From NCBI RefSeq assembly GCF_018129005.1, contig NZ_JAAEDL010000028.1:1-64000 (forward strand): a DNA stretch of 64,000 nt. Reading direction: 5' to 3'. Position numbers and translations under genes: made by a program. The notes under the pieces are model-generated. The model was not told the origin of the DNA. It ran no database searches and saw only the letters and a list, made by a program, of their open reading frames with translations. How positions within the stretch are numbered: position 1 is the first letter of the stretch; every line of letters begins with the position of its first letter. The DNA is from Neoroseomonas eburnea (lineage in GTDB: Bacteria > Pseudomonadota > Alphaproteobacteria > Acetobacterales > Acetobacteraceae). Shown here piece by piece: positions 53,121 to 63,258 of the stretch.

Positions 53121-54760
53121 GCGGCCGCCGCGAGCCCCGCCATGTCGCGCCCCACCGCCTCCGCCACGCGGATGCCGTCCACGCCGGCGGAGAAGATGCC
53201 GCCCGCATAGCCGGCGCCTTCCCCGGCCGGATACAGCCCGATCGTGTTCACGCTGCGGAAGGACGCATCGCGGCGGATGCGCACGGGGGAGGAGGTACGC
53301 GTCTCGACCCCCGTCATCACCGCGTCCTCCATGTCGTAGCCGCGGATCTGCCTGCCGAAGGCGGGCAGTGCCTCGCGGATCGCGGCGACGACGAAATCGG
53401 GCAGGCAGAGCGCAAGGTCGGTCGGCGTGACGCCGGGCTTGTAGGACGGCAGCACGGAGCCGAGCGCCGTCGAAGGCCGCCCGGCGAGGAAATCCCCGAC
53501 GAGTTGCGCCGGGGCGCGGTAGTCGCCGCCGCCGGCGACGAAGGCGCGTTCCTCCCAGTGCCGCTGGAAGGCGATGCCGGCGAGCGGGTGGCCGGGATAG
53601 TCCTGTTCCGGCGTGATGCCGACGACGATGCCCGAATTGGCATTCCGCTCGGCGCGCGAATACTGGCTCATGCCGTTGGTGACGACGCGGCCGGGCTCGC
53701 TGGCCGCCGCCACCACGGTCCCGCCCGGGCACATGCAGAAGGAATAGACGCCGCGCCCGTTGGCGCAGTGATGCACCAGCTTGTAGTCCGCTGCGCCGAG
53801 GATCCTGTTGCCCGCGAAATCGCCGAAGCGCGCGCGGTCGATGATCGATTGCGGATGCTCGATGCGCACGCCGATGGAGAAGGGCTTCGCCTCGATGTGC
53901 ACGCCGCGGTCGAACAGCACCTGGAAGGTGTCCCGCGCCGAATGGCCGATGGCGAGCACGACGTGGTCGGTCTCGATCGTCTCGCCCGTCTCGGTGACGA
54001 CGCCGCGAAGACGGCGGATGCCGTCCCGGCCCGTCTCGACGACGAAATCCGTCACTTTCGTCCGGAAGCGGTACTCGCCGCCGAGCGCGGTGATCTTCTC
54101 GCGCAGGCTTTCCACCATCGTCACCAGGCGGAAGGTGCCGATATGCGGCTTGGCGACGGTGAGGATCTCCTCCGGCGCGCCGGCGGCGACGAATTCCTCC
54201 AGCACCTTGCGGGCGAGGGACTCAGGGGCCTTGATGCCGGAATAGAGCTTGCCGTCGGAGAAGGTGCCGGCGCCGCCCTCGCCGAACTGCACGTTGCTCT
54301 CGGGCACCAGGACCGATCGGCGCCATAGGCCCCAGGTGTCCTTGGTGCGTTCGCGCACCACCTTGCCGCGGTCGAGGATGATCGGCCGGAAGCCCATCTC
54401 CGCCAGGATCAGCGCGGCGAGCAGGCCGCAGGGGCCGGTGCCGATCACCACCGGCCGCCGCCAGCCGCCGGCCGGTGCGCGGGCGACGTGGCGATAGGCG
54501 GTGTCGGGCGTCCGGCCGAGGGTGCGTGCGAGGACCTTGTCCCGCGCGGCGCGGCGCAGCAGGGCGGCCTCGTCCGCCACCTCGATGTCCACCGAGTAGA
54601 CCAGGAAGATGTCCGACCGCTTGCGCGCATCCCAGGCGCGGCGGGCGATGTGCAGGGACCGCAGCTCCTCGCCCTTGAGGCCGAGCCGGGTGCGCACCGC
54701 CGCCTCGATGGCCCCCTCCGGGTGGTCGAGCGGCAGTTTCAGTTCCGTCAGTCGCAGCAT
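53117..54760 (-). CDS. FAD-dependent dehydrogenase (COG2509-like)
   Basis: 547-residue flavoprotein with an N-terminal domain of about 90 residues (RLTELKLPLDHPEGAIEAAV, RRAWDARKRSDIFLVYSVDI) and a Rossmann fold (PVVIGTGPCGLLAALILAEMGFRPIILDRG, near 102-130). The block ESNVQFGEGGAGTFSDGKLYSG is typical of this family. It ends with GLYPAGEGAGYAGGIFSAGVDG. The physiological substrate is unknown. It is co-transcribed with the HI0933-like gene, whose start overlaps its stop. Confidence 0.85.
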   Translation of the reverse strand: MLRLTELKLPLDHPEGAIEAAVRTRLGLKGEELRSLHIARRAWDARKRSDIFLVYSVDIEVADEAALLRRAARDKVLARTLGRTPDTAYRHVARAPAGGWRRPVVIGTGPCGLLAALILAEMGFRPIILDRGKVVRERTKDTWGLWRRSVLVPESNVQFGEGGAGTFSDGKLYSGIKAPESLARKVLEEFVAAGAPEEILTVAKPHIGTFRLVTMVESLREKITALGGEYRFRTKVTDFVVETGRDGIRRLRGVVTETGETIETDHVVLAIGHSARDTFQVLFDRGVHIEAKPFSIGVRIEHPQSIIDRARFGDFAGNRILGAADYKLVHHCANGRGVYSFCMCPGGTVVAAASEPGRVVTNGMSQYSRAERNANSGIVVGITPEQDYPGHPLAGIAFQRHWEERAFVAGGGDYRAPAQLVGDFLAGRPSTALGSVLPSYKPGVTPTDLALCLPDFVVAAIREALPAFGRQIRGYDMEDAVMTGVETRTSSPVRIRRDASFRSVNTIGLYPAGEGAGYAGGIFSAGVDGIRVAEAVGRDMAGLAAAA

Positions 54761-54804
54761 GGGGCGGGCCTATAGCATGGCAGGCGGCGGCCGCGTCTCG
54801 CCTC

Positions 54805-55194
54805 TCAGCGCGGGGCTGCGGCGAGGCAACCGCTGCCACTCGGGATGAAGCCGACGGCCCGCCCGTCCATGATCTCGAAGCGGACGGAGCAGCCGGCCTC
54901 CGGCCAGGCCACCGCCGGTCCGGCGAGGGGGCCGGCGGCAATGCCCTGGCCGCTCAGCCGCCCGGCGCCCAGGCCGAAGCCGGCGGCCGGGCCGATCGTC
55001 GCCGGGGCGGCGACGCCCAGGTCGTCCCAGCGCAGGAAGCGCCGGCCCTCCAGCGTCACATCCGCCGAAGGCGGCCCCAGGCGCTGGACCAGCACCGCCT
55101 CCGGCTGGCCGACCAGCGCGTTCATCCGATCCTCGAAGCCGGCCTCCGTGGCGCAGCCCGCCAGCAGGAGGAGCTGGGCCGCACCCCGGCGCAT
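54805..55194 (-). CDS. Small lipoprotein, paralog of the 51312 gene
   Basis: 129-residue precursor with lipobox LAGC (Cys14). The mature domain aligns with the 51312 product: EAGFEDRMNALVGQPEAVLVQRLGPPS at the front and CSVRFEIMDGRAVGFIPSGSGCL at the end, with the same two cysteines, whereas the Gly-rich centre differs. It lies one base downstream of livF, in the same direction, and would be read on the same transcript. Confidence 0.7.
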   Translation of the reverse strand: MRRGAAQLLLLAGCATEAGFEDRMNALVGQPEAVLVQRLGPPSADVTLEGRRFLRWDDLGVAAPATIGPAAGFGLGAGRLSGQGIAAGPLAGPAVAWPEAGCSVRFEIMDGRAVGFIPSGSGCLAAAPR

Positions 55195-55195
55195 C

Positions 55196-55911
<716 letters not shown>

Positions 55912-55915
<4 letters not shown>

Positions 55916-56706
55916 TCCTCGTCGCCCTCCCCGAGATAGGCGGCGATGACGCGGGCATCGGCGCGCACCTCGGCCGGCGGGCCGTCGGCGATCTTCTTGC
56001 CGTGGTCGAGCACCACCACGCGGTCGGAGATGCCCATCACCACGCCCATGTCGTGCTCGATCAGCAGCAGGGAGCAGCCGCCGTCGCGGATGCGGCGGAG
56101 CAGCCCGGAGAGCTCCTCCGATTCGCGCGGGTTCAGCCCCGCGGCGGGTTCGTCCAGGCAGAGCAGCACCGGGTCGGTGCACATGGCGCGCGCGATTTCG
56201 AGCCGGCGCTGCTGGCCATAGGGCAGGGCGCCGGCCGGGTCGTCGGCGCGGTCGATCAGCCCGGTCGCCTCCAGCCAATGCACGGCCTTGGCGATCGCCG
56301 CCCTTTCCGCCCGGCGGTAGCCGGGGGCGCCGAGCAGCGCGCCGATGCCGAAGCCGGTCGCCGCCATCAGCGTGGTGTGCTGGGCGACGAGCAGGTTCTC
56401 GAGCGCGGTCATGCCCGGGAACAGGCGGATGTTCTGGAAGGTGCGCGCGACGCCCGCGCGGGCGATGCGGTGGCCGGGCAGGCGCTGCAGCTCCACCGGC
56501 GCGCTGTCCCGGAACAGGCGAAGCGTGCCCTCGGTCGGGCGGTAGAAGCCGGTGATGCAGTTGAACATCGTCGTCTTGCCGGCGCCGTTGGGGCCGATGA
56601 TGGCGGTGATGTCCCCGCGCATGGCGGTGAAGGAGACGGCATCGACCGCGGTCAGCCCGCCGAAGCGCATGGTCAGGGTGGCGGCTTCGAGGATCGGTTC
56701 GGCCAT
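55912..56706 (-). CDS. livG: Branched-chain amino-acid ABC transporter ATPase LivG
   Basis: 264-residue partner ATPase with Walker A GPNGAGKTT and Walker B LLCLDEPAAGLNP. The block VARTFQNIRLFPGMTALENLLVAQH is typical of LivG. The ATG is three bases after the livM stop, and the stop overlaps livF, keeping the four genes in one operon. The longer loop before the signature distinguishes it from LivF. Confidence 0.95.
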
Positions 56707-56709
56707 GGC

Positions 56710-58031
56710 TCAGCCGCGGCCCTCTGCCACGTGCTCCGCGCCGATCGCCCTGCGCGTGCCGAGGGCGACGGTCGGCGTGCGGCTGCCGACCAGGCCGCGC
56801 GGCCGCGCCACCATGATCAGCACCATCGCGCCGCCGAAGACGAGCATGCGGTACTCGTCGAGGTCGCGGAACACCTCGAAGCCGCCGATCATCACCAGCG
56901 CCGCGATGGCGATGCCGATCTGGCTGCCCATCCCCCCCAGCACGACGATGGCGAGGATGATGGCGCTCTCGATGAAGGTGAAGCTCTCCGGGCTGATGAA
57001 GCCCTGGCGGGTGGCGAAGAAGGACCCGGCGATGCCGGCGAACATGGCGCCGAGGGCGAAGGCGGTCAGCTTGGTCGTGGTGATGTTGATGCCGAGCGCC
57101 CGGCAGGCGATCTCGTCCTCCCGCAGGGCTTCCCATGCGCGGCCGAGCGGCTGACGCCGCAGCCTGATGCTGACCCAGTTGGTCAGCAGCGCGAGGGCGA
57201 GGATCAGGTAGTAGAGGAAGATCACCCGGTGCACCGGGGAGGGCTCGATCCCGAAGAAGCCCGCGAAGGTGCCGGGTTCCCCCGACATGGAGAAGGGCAG
57301 GCCGAAGAAGGTCGGGCGCGGGATGCCGGTGACGCCGTTCGGCCCGCCGGTCAGGCTGACCCAGTTGAGCAGCACGACACGGATGATCTCGCCGAAGGCC
57401 AGGGTGACGATCGCCAGGTAGTCGCCGCGCAGCCGCAGCACCGGGAAGCCCAGCAGCACGCCCCAGAAGGCGGCGAGGATTCCGGCGAGCGGCAGGCAGA
57501 TCCAGAACGACAATCCGAAGATCGTGGCCAGCAGCGCGTAGGCGTAGGCCCCGACGGCGTAGAAGGCGACGTAGCCGAGGTCGAGCAGCCCCGCGAGCCC
57601 GACCACGATGTTCAGCCCCCAGCCGAGCATCACGTAGGTGAGCACCAGGATGCCGAGGTCGAGCTCATAGCGTCCGGTGCCGGGGATGAAGGGCAGCAGG
57701 ACGGCCAGGGCCAGGAGGACCGGGGCGACGAAGGTGCCGGCCTTGCGCAGCAGGGCGGTGCGGGCGGCCGTGGCCGGCTTCGCATCGCCGCGCACCGCGC
57801 GCCAGGCGAGCATAAGCAGCCGGCCGGCGAAGGCGAGGCCAACCAGGACCGCGACGTCGCCCCAGCGTTGCCGCAGCACCAAACCGCCATTGGCACCGAC
57901 GTCTGTGCGCAGCCCGACGATCGGGACGAACAGGCCGAATGCGACCAGCGCGGTGAGGAGCGCATCCTTCAGTGCCGGGACGGCGACCGCGGGGCGTTGC
58001 GCCGGCGCGACGGCCGCGGCTGCGCCGCCAC

Positions 58032-58035
<4 letters not shown>
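56710..58035 (-). CDS. livM: Branched-chain amino-acid ABC transporter permease LivM
   Basis: 441-residue permease, longer than the usual 300-360 because of an N-terminal extension with two or three extra hydrophobic segments (residues 20-130). The family core follows: GLNIVVGLAGLLDLGYVAFYAVGAY and RGDYLAIVTLAFGEIIR, then RLRRQPLGRAWEALREDEIACRALGINI, the ATPase-coupling loop. Start is the ATG overlapping the livH stop. Confidence 0.93.
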
Positions 58036-58946
<911 letters not shown>

Positions 58947-59154
58947 GTAAGCACCCCCTGTCGGCCTCGTGAATGCCCGTCTCCCGGGTTCGACGCTAGG
59001 GCAGCGGAGGGATCGCAGGAAGCGGATTCGGCGCCGCGCCGCACCCCGTCTCCGACCCGGCGGGCCTGAAACGGATCACACTCCGATCCGGGACCGTATT
59101 GCCTTCCCCGGCGGCGGCTCTAGGACAACACGCCACATTCCTGTCGGAGCCAGC

Positions 59155-59547
59155 ATGATCCGCCGTCTCACCATCGATGTCCCGCGCATCCTCCTCGGGC
59201 TGTTGTTCCTGGTCGCCGCCGTGGACGGCTTCACCTGGATGCTGACGGGCCAGCGCCTGATCCACCCGCCGACTTCCGCCGCCGGGCTGCGGTTCGAGGA
59301 CGGGCTGAAGGAAAGCGGCTTCATCTGGCCGCTGATGAAGACGATCGACCTCGTCGCCGGGCTGTGCCTGCTGTTCAACCGCTTCCCGGCGCTGGCGCTG
59401 CTGTTCCTGCTGCCGATCATCACCGTGATCATCCTGTTCCACCTGGTGCTGAACCCGGGCGGAATCCCTGTGGCGGCGGTGCTGGCGGTGCTGACCGGGA
59501 TGCTGCTGTTCGGCTACCGCGACCGCTATCTGCCGCTGCTGCGGTAG
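59155..59547 (+). CDS. DoxX-like small membrane protein
   Basis: 130-residue inner-membrane protein with four hydrophobic segments, resembling DoxX/DUF4383-type proteins: the first helix ends LLFLVAAVDGF and the last loop contains NPGGIP before the final helix. Its role is unknown; DoxX relatives are linked to thiosulfate oxidation or oxidative-stress complexes. The ATG was chosen from the helix position; no strong ribosome-binding site is seen beyond CGGAGCC. Confidence 0.65.
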   Translation: MIRRLTIDVPRILLGLLFLVAAVDGFTWMLTGQRLIHPPTSAAGLRFEDGLKESGFIWPLMKTIDLVAGLCLLFNRFPALALLFLLPIITVIILFHLVLNPGGIPVAAVLAVLTGMLLFGYRDRYLPLLR

Positions 59548-59641
59548 CGCCGGGGCATCAGGGGCGCGTTGCCCAAGGGCAGGGGTGCCACCGCGCGCAC
59601 CGTTGCACGGGGTCGGTGTGGCGGCTGCCTGCGGGAGAAGA

Positions 59642-59717
59642 TGGTGCCCAGGGGCGGAATCGAACCACCGACACTGCGATTTTCAGTCGCATGCTCTACC
59701 AACTGAGCTACCTGGGC
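59642..59717 (-). tRNA. tRNA-Phe (anticodon GAA)
   Basis: 76 bases on the minus strand. The acceptor arms GCCCAGG/CCTGGGC, D arm AGCTCAGTTGGTAGAGC, anticodon loop with GAA between GCGA and TCGC, and T arm GGTTCGATTCC all fold. Discriminator A and encoded CCA follow. No other tRNA is adjacent. Confidence 0.97.
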
Positions 59718-59789
59718 CCAGCAGGTTCCTGACGGAACCCGGCGAGGCGGCGGGGAATAGCCGAGGCCGCGGCGCCTGTCCAGCGGGGC

Positions 59790-59978
59790 TCAGTCGGATT
59801 CGTCGTCGGGGCCTGTGGCGTCCTCCGGCGCGCCCGGGATGGCATAGGCGCCGGTGAGCCAGCGCCCGAGATCCGCCTGCGCGCAGCGCGGTGAACAGAA
59901 GGGGCGGGACTCCGCGCTCGCCGCGCGGCCGCAGACAGGGCAGCGGGCTGCGGGACGGGGCCTGGGTTCAGTCGCCAT
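59790..59978 (-). CDS. yacG: DNA gyrase inhibitor YacG
   Basis: 62-residue zinc protein with the motif CPVCGR and the second pair [14 protein letters not shown], which together bind one Zn and block gyrase. The rest, [11 protein letters not shown], matches YacG. The start overlaps the end of the RNase G gene (11 bases), as in many alphaproteobacteria, where yacG follows maf and rng. Confidence 0.92.
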   Translation of the reverse strand: MATEPRPRPAARCPVCGRAASAESRPFCSPRCAQADLGRWLTGAYAIPGAPEDATGPDDESD

Positions 59979-61314
59979 GATGGGCCTCCTCGATCTGCGG
60001 CTCGGCGGCGAGCGGATCGGGCCGCAGGGAAAGTGGCCTGCCGGCGGTGGCGGCGAAATCCTCGAGCGCGCCCGGCAGGGCCTGGAGCGCGGCCAGCACG
60101 GCCGGCCTCGCCCGCAGCGCCAGGGCCTGGCCGGGGCGTGCCGCCGCCTCCCGCGCCGCCTGGCGCAGCGCCGCGAGCCCGCGCGTGAGCGTGGAAGGCG
60201 GCCAACCCAACACCTCATGCAGCGGCGGGTGGATCCGGTCGCGCACGATCTCGGCAAGGCCCAGATGGGTGAAGCCGAGCAGCCGTGCCTGCCGGTCCGG
60301 CGCCAGCGCGGCGCGCAGCGGCTCCTCCAGCGCGGCGCGGCGCTTCGGCGACAACCCGGCGAAGTCGACCAGGATCGCACCGCCGAGGTTGCGCAGCCGG
60401 ATCTGGCGGGCGAGCTCGGGCAGCGCCTCCCGGTTCATCGCGACGACCGCGCTGGCGCCGCGCGCGCCGGCCGCGCTGCCGGCATCCATGTCGATCGCGG
60501 TCAGCGCCGGAGTCGGGTGGATCAGCAGGCGACCGCCGCCGGCGAGCGGCACCTCCGGCCCGGCCAGCAGGTCGAACTCGGCTTCCAGCGAATCGTCGAA
60601 GGCCGGCGCGGCGAGCAGCCGGACGCGCGCACCGAGCGTGCCGCGCAGGCGCGCGGCCAGGGCGGCGGCATCGACCTCGACGCCGGCGCCGGGGTGTCGA
60701 GCGGCGAGTCGCAGCGGCGCATCCGGACCGCGTGCGACCAGGCGCGGCGCACCTTCGGGGGCGGCGGCGATTCGCGCCGTCTCCTCTGCCGTCAGCCGGG
60801 CCGTCACGCGCGGGCCCTTGCCACCCTGCGCGGCACGGGTGACGCGCAACGGCAGGATCATGCCCTCGGAAACCGCCTCGGCGATCGGGCGGCGCGCGGT
60901 GCTGGCCTCGCTCTCGGGCAGGAAGCCGGTCTCGCCGCCGGCCAGCACCACGAAGGCGCCCGCCATGGCCGGTGCCACCGCCGAGACGCGGCCGCGATGC
61001 AGGTCGCCCACGCCGTCCGGGCGCGCCGGGCGCTCCACCCAGGCTTCCGCCAGGGTGCCGTCGATCAGCAGGGCCGTGCGGACCTCCCCGGGGGAGGCGC
61101 TGACCTTGATCGTCGCGCCGCCAGGCGCGCGGGAGGTCGTCGCGCCGTGAGGCGCGCGGGGGTCTGTCGCGCCGCGAGGCGCGCGGGGGTCTGTCGCGCC
61201 GCGAGGCGCGCGGGGGTCTGTCGCGCCGTGAGGCGCGCGGGGGTCTGTCGCGCCGCGAGGCGCGCGGGGGTCTGTCGCGCCGTGAGGCGCGCGGGGCTCT
61301 ATGGCCGCAGCCAT
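59968..61314 (-). CDS. rng: Ribonuclease E/G family protein
   Basis: 448-residue RNase G-like endonuclease for RNA processing. Recognisable core blocks are [26 protein letters not shown] (the S1-like part), [20 protein letters not shown] (containing the catalytic DMD region) and [15 protein letters not shown]. The first 70 residues are seven imperfect nine-residue repeats of the type RAPHGATDP, encoded by a 27-bp minisatellite. The ATG at 61314 overlaps the maf stop by 16 bases. No plausible ATG or GTG lies after the repeats in this frame, so they seem to be translated. Confidence 0.82.
   Translation of the reverse strand: MAAAIEPRAPHGATDPRAPRGATDPRAPHGATDPRAPRGATDPRAPRGATDPRAPHGATTSRAPGGATIKVSASPGEVRTALLIDGTLAEAWVERPARPDGVGDLHRGRVSAVAPAMAGAFVVLAGGETGFLPESEASTARRPIAEAVSEGMILPLRVTRAAQGGKGPRVTARLTAEETARIAAAPEGAPRLVARGPDAPLRLAARHPGAGVEVDAAALAARLRGTLGARVRLLAAPAFDDSLEAEFDLLAGPEVPLAGGGRLLIHPTPALTAIDMDAGSAAGARGASAVVAMNREALPELARQIRLRNLGGAILVDFAGLSPKRRAALEEPLRAALAPDRQARLLGFTHLGLAEIVRDRIHPPLHEVLGWPPSTLTRGLAALRQAAREAAARPGQALALRARPAVLAALQALPGALEDFAATAGRPLSLRPDPLAAEPQIEEAHHGD
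61112..61300. repeat. 27-bp coding minisatellite
   Basis: Seven tandem units of 27 bases inside the 5' end of rng. Units 2-7 differ from each other at one to three positions, alternating CGCCGTGAGG and CGCCGCGAGG; unit 1 is more diverged. The unit length keeps frame, so copy-number change would lengthen or shorten the protein without frameshift. Unlike CRISPR, there are no unique spacers. Confidence 0.85.
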
Positions 61315-61886
61315 CCGATGCCGCGCAACAGTTGCGCCGTCTCGAACAGCGGCAGGCCGACCACGTTGGAATGGCTGCCGGAGAGGAAGCGCACGAAGGC
61401 CTCGGCATGGCCCTGTATGGCGTAGCCGCCGGCCTTGCCGCGCCATTCGCCGATGGCGAGGTAGTCCGCCACCTGCTGCCCGGTCAGGCGCTGGAAGGTG
61501 ACGGCGGTTTCGACCAGCCGCTTCAGCCGCCGTCCGTCGGGCAGGGCGAGCACCACCGCCGTCATCACCCGATGCTTCCGGCCGGAGATGAGGTCGAGGC
61601 AGGCGCGCGCCTGATCCTCCGTCTCCGCCTTGGGCAGGATGCGGCGGCCGACCGCGACGACCGTGTCGGCGGCGAGCACCAGCGCCTCGGGCGCGACCGC
61701 CGCGGCGGCCTCGGCCTTCGCCAGCGCGAGCCGCGCGGCATGCGGCCGCGGCAGCTCGCCGCCATAGGGCGTCTCGTCGATCTCGGTGGGAACCACCCGG
61801 TCGGGTGTGACCCCGATGCGGGCAAGGAGGTCCAGGCGCCGCGGGCTGGCGCTGGCCAGCACCAGGGGCGGGCGCGGCTCAGGCAT
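61299..61886 (-). CDS. maf: Maf-family nucleotide pyrophosphatase
   Basis: 195-residue cytoplasmic enzyme that hydrolyses non-canonical or nucleoside triphosphates. The N-terminal block LASASPRRLDLLARIGV, the catalytic region VLAADTVVAVGRRIL and the block RKHRVMTAVVLALPDG are all present. The end overlaps the start of rng, giving the order infA-maf-rng-yacG common in alphaproteobacteria. Confidence 0.93.
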   Translation of the reverse strand: MPEPRPPLVLASASPRRLDLLARIGVTPDRVVPTEIDETPYGGELPRPHAARLALAKAEAAAAVAPEALVLAADTVVAVGRRILPKAETEDQARACLDLISGRKHRVMTAVVLALPDGRRLKRLVETAVTFQRLTGQQVADYLAIGEWRGKAGGYAIQGHAEAFVRFLSGSHSNVVGLPLFETAQLLRGIGWLRP

Positions 61887-61923
61887 GGCGCGCCTTACCG
61901 CGGGCGGCCCCGGCGCATGCCGG

Positions 61924-62142
61924 TCACTTGAAGCGGAAGGTGATGCGGCCCTTGGTCAGGTCGTAGGGCGTCATCTCGACATTCACGCGGTCGCCGGCCA
62001 GCACGCGGATGCGGTTCTTGCGCATCTTCCCGCTGGTGTGGGCCAGGACCATGTGGTCGTTGTCCAGCTTCACGCGGAACATGGCGTTGGGGAGGAGTTC
62101 AACGACCTGGCCGCTGAACTCGATCATGTCTTCCTTCGACAT
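61924..62142 (-). CDS. infA: Translation initiation factor IF-1
   Basis: 72-residue S1-like OB-fold protein that binds the ribosomal A-site during initiation. The full sequence fits the family, with the blocks [19 protein letters not shown] and [20 protein letters not shown]. It is likely the first gene of the infA-maf-rng-yacG run. The 98 bases upstream to the DUF3592 gene must contain its promoter. Confidence 0.97.
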   Translation of the reverse strand: MSKEDMIEFSGQVVELLPNAMFRVKLDNDHMVLAHTSGKMRKNRIRVLAGDRVNVEMTPYDLTKGRITFRFK

Positions 62143-62241
62143 CGGGCCTCATGCATGGGGCGCGCCGGGCGCGCGTTCAGGCGCGGCGCGAGGACGCGCC
62201 GCTGAAAGGAGGGCGGAACATGGTCCTCCAGCCCTGCCGGG

Positions 62242-63120
62242 TCAAGCGCGGCGCGCCGCCACGCGGCCCCGTCGCCGGCGGCGAAGCGCCCAGCCGGTCC
62301 CGGCCAGCACCAGCAGGAAGGCCAGGACCACGCCCACCGGCCGGAGCCAGGTGAGCAGCGGGCGATCGATCGTCGCGCGCGAGGGCGCGTCGCGCCGGTA
62401 GCGGACCGCCACCACGCTGCCGACCGGCAGGGAGGGGGTGGCCCGCCAGTCCGATGGCGCGAAGGTCGCCGCCGTGCCTTCCTCGGTCGTGAAGCGGATG
62501 GTGGGCGCCCAGAGGGACTCGGCGCGGCCATCGGCGTGCCCCCGGGTCATCTGCCGGTGGCCGGTGACGGTGCCCTCGGCCACGGCCGTCGCGCGCCGGC
62601 GGGCGAGTGCCTGCTCGACCTCGTTCGCGGTCACGAAGGCTCCGAGCATCAGCACCAGCGCCCCGCCCGAGCCGGCGAGCAGCGGCAGCGCCCGCCGCGC
62701 GCGCCCGGGCGCCAGCAGCGCCCAGCCGAAGGCGAGGAAGATTCCGCCGAAGGGCAGCGTCATCAGCGGCGCGAGGATGATGACAGCGAGGGGCGCGATC
62801 TCCGCCTGCTCCGGCGCCGCGGGGTCGTAGCGGACGGAAACGGCATCGCCGGCGGCGAAGCGCTCCCACCCATTGGCATGGCGGGCCGAGGTGCGGATCC
62901 CGGCGCCCTCCCGCGTCGTGAAGCGGAGGTCGGCGACGTAGTTGAGCGAGCGGCGGCGGAAGACCTCGCGGACCTTCTCGACCTGCCCTTCGGCGGTCTC
63001 GGCCCGCAGCGCGAAGGCCACGGCACCTGCGGCCGCATACAGGCCGACGCCGACCGTGACGGCGCCGAGGATCAGCATCAGCCCGGCAAGGAGCAGGGCC
63101 GGCAGTCGCGGGCGATTCAT
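62242..63120 (-). CDS. DUF3592 membrane protein
   Basis: 292 residues with two DUF3592-like beta domains (LRFTTREGAGIRTSARHAN and IRFTTEEGTAATFAPSDWR, each followed by GDAVSVRYDP or GSVVAVRYRRD) separated by a hydrophobic pair, with membrane segments at the N-terminus (about 8-32), middle (about 115-170) and C-terminus. Function unknown. A GTG two codons upstream is an alternative start. It is upstream of infA on the same strand but separated by about 100 bases. Confidence 0.75.
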   Translation of the reverse strand: MNRPRLPALLLAGLMLILGAVTVGVGLYAAAGAVAFALRAETAEGQVEKVREVFRRRSLNYVADLRFTTREGAGIRTSARHANGWERFAAGDAVSVRYDPAAPEQAEIAPLAVIILAPLMTLPFGGIFLAFGWALLAPGRARRALPLLAGSGGALVLMLGAFVTANEVEQALARRRATAVAEGTVTGHRQMTRGHADGRAESLWAPTIRFTTEEGTAATFAPSDWRATPSLPVGSVVAVRYRRDAPSRATIDRPLLTWLRPVGVVLAFLLVLAGTGWALRRRRRGRVAARRA

Positions 63121-63258
63121 GTCCACAGCCTAGCGTGCTGCCGACGGGGTTCGTTGCATGTCGCGGCGAGCGGCGTGGATCGGCAGACTGCGGAAAGCAA
63201 GGGTCGGTGGCCCGGGCAGGACGTCCGCAGGACTTTGGCACCGGGACACCGGACCGCT

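Noticed and set aside
59585-59857. ORF crossing the tRNA-Phe gene
   Set aside because: It reads through a well-folded tRNA and has no ribosome-binding site or family features.
61112-61300. Regular repeats suggestive of a CRISPR array
   Set aside because: Units of 27 bases are directly adjacent without spacers and lie in a coding frame; this is a minisatellite.
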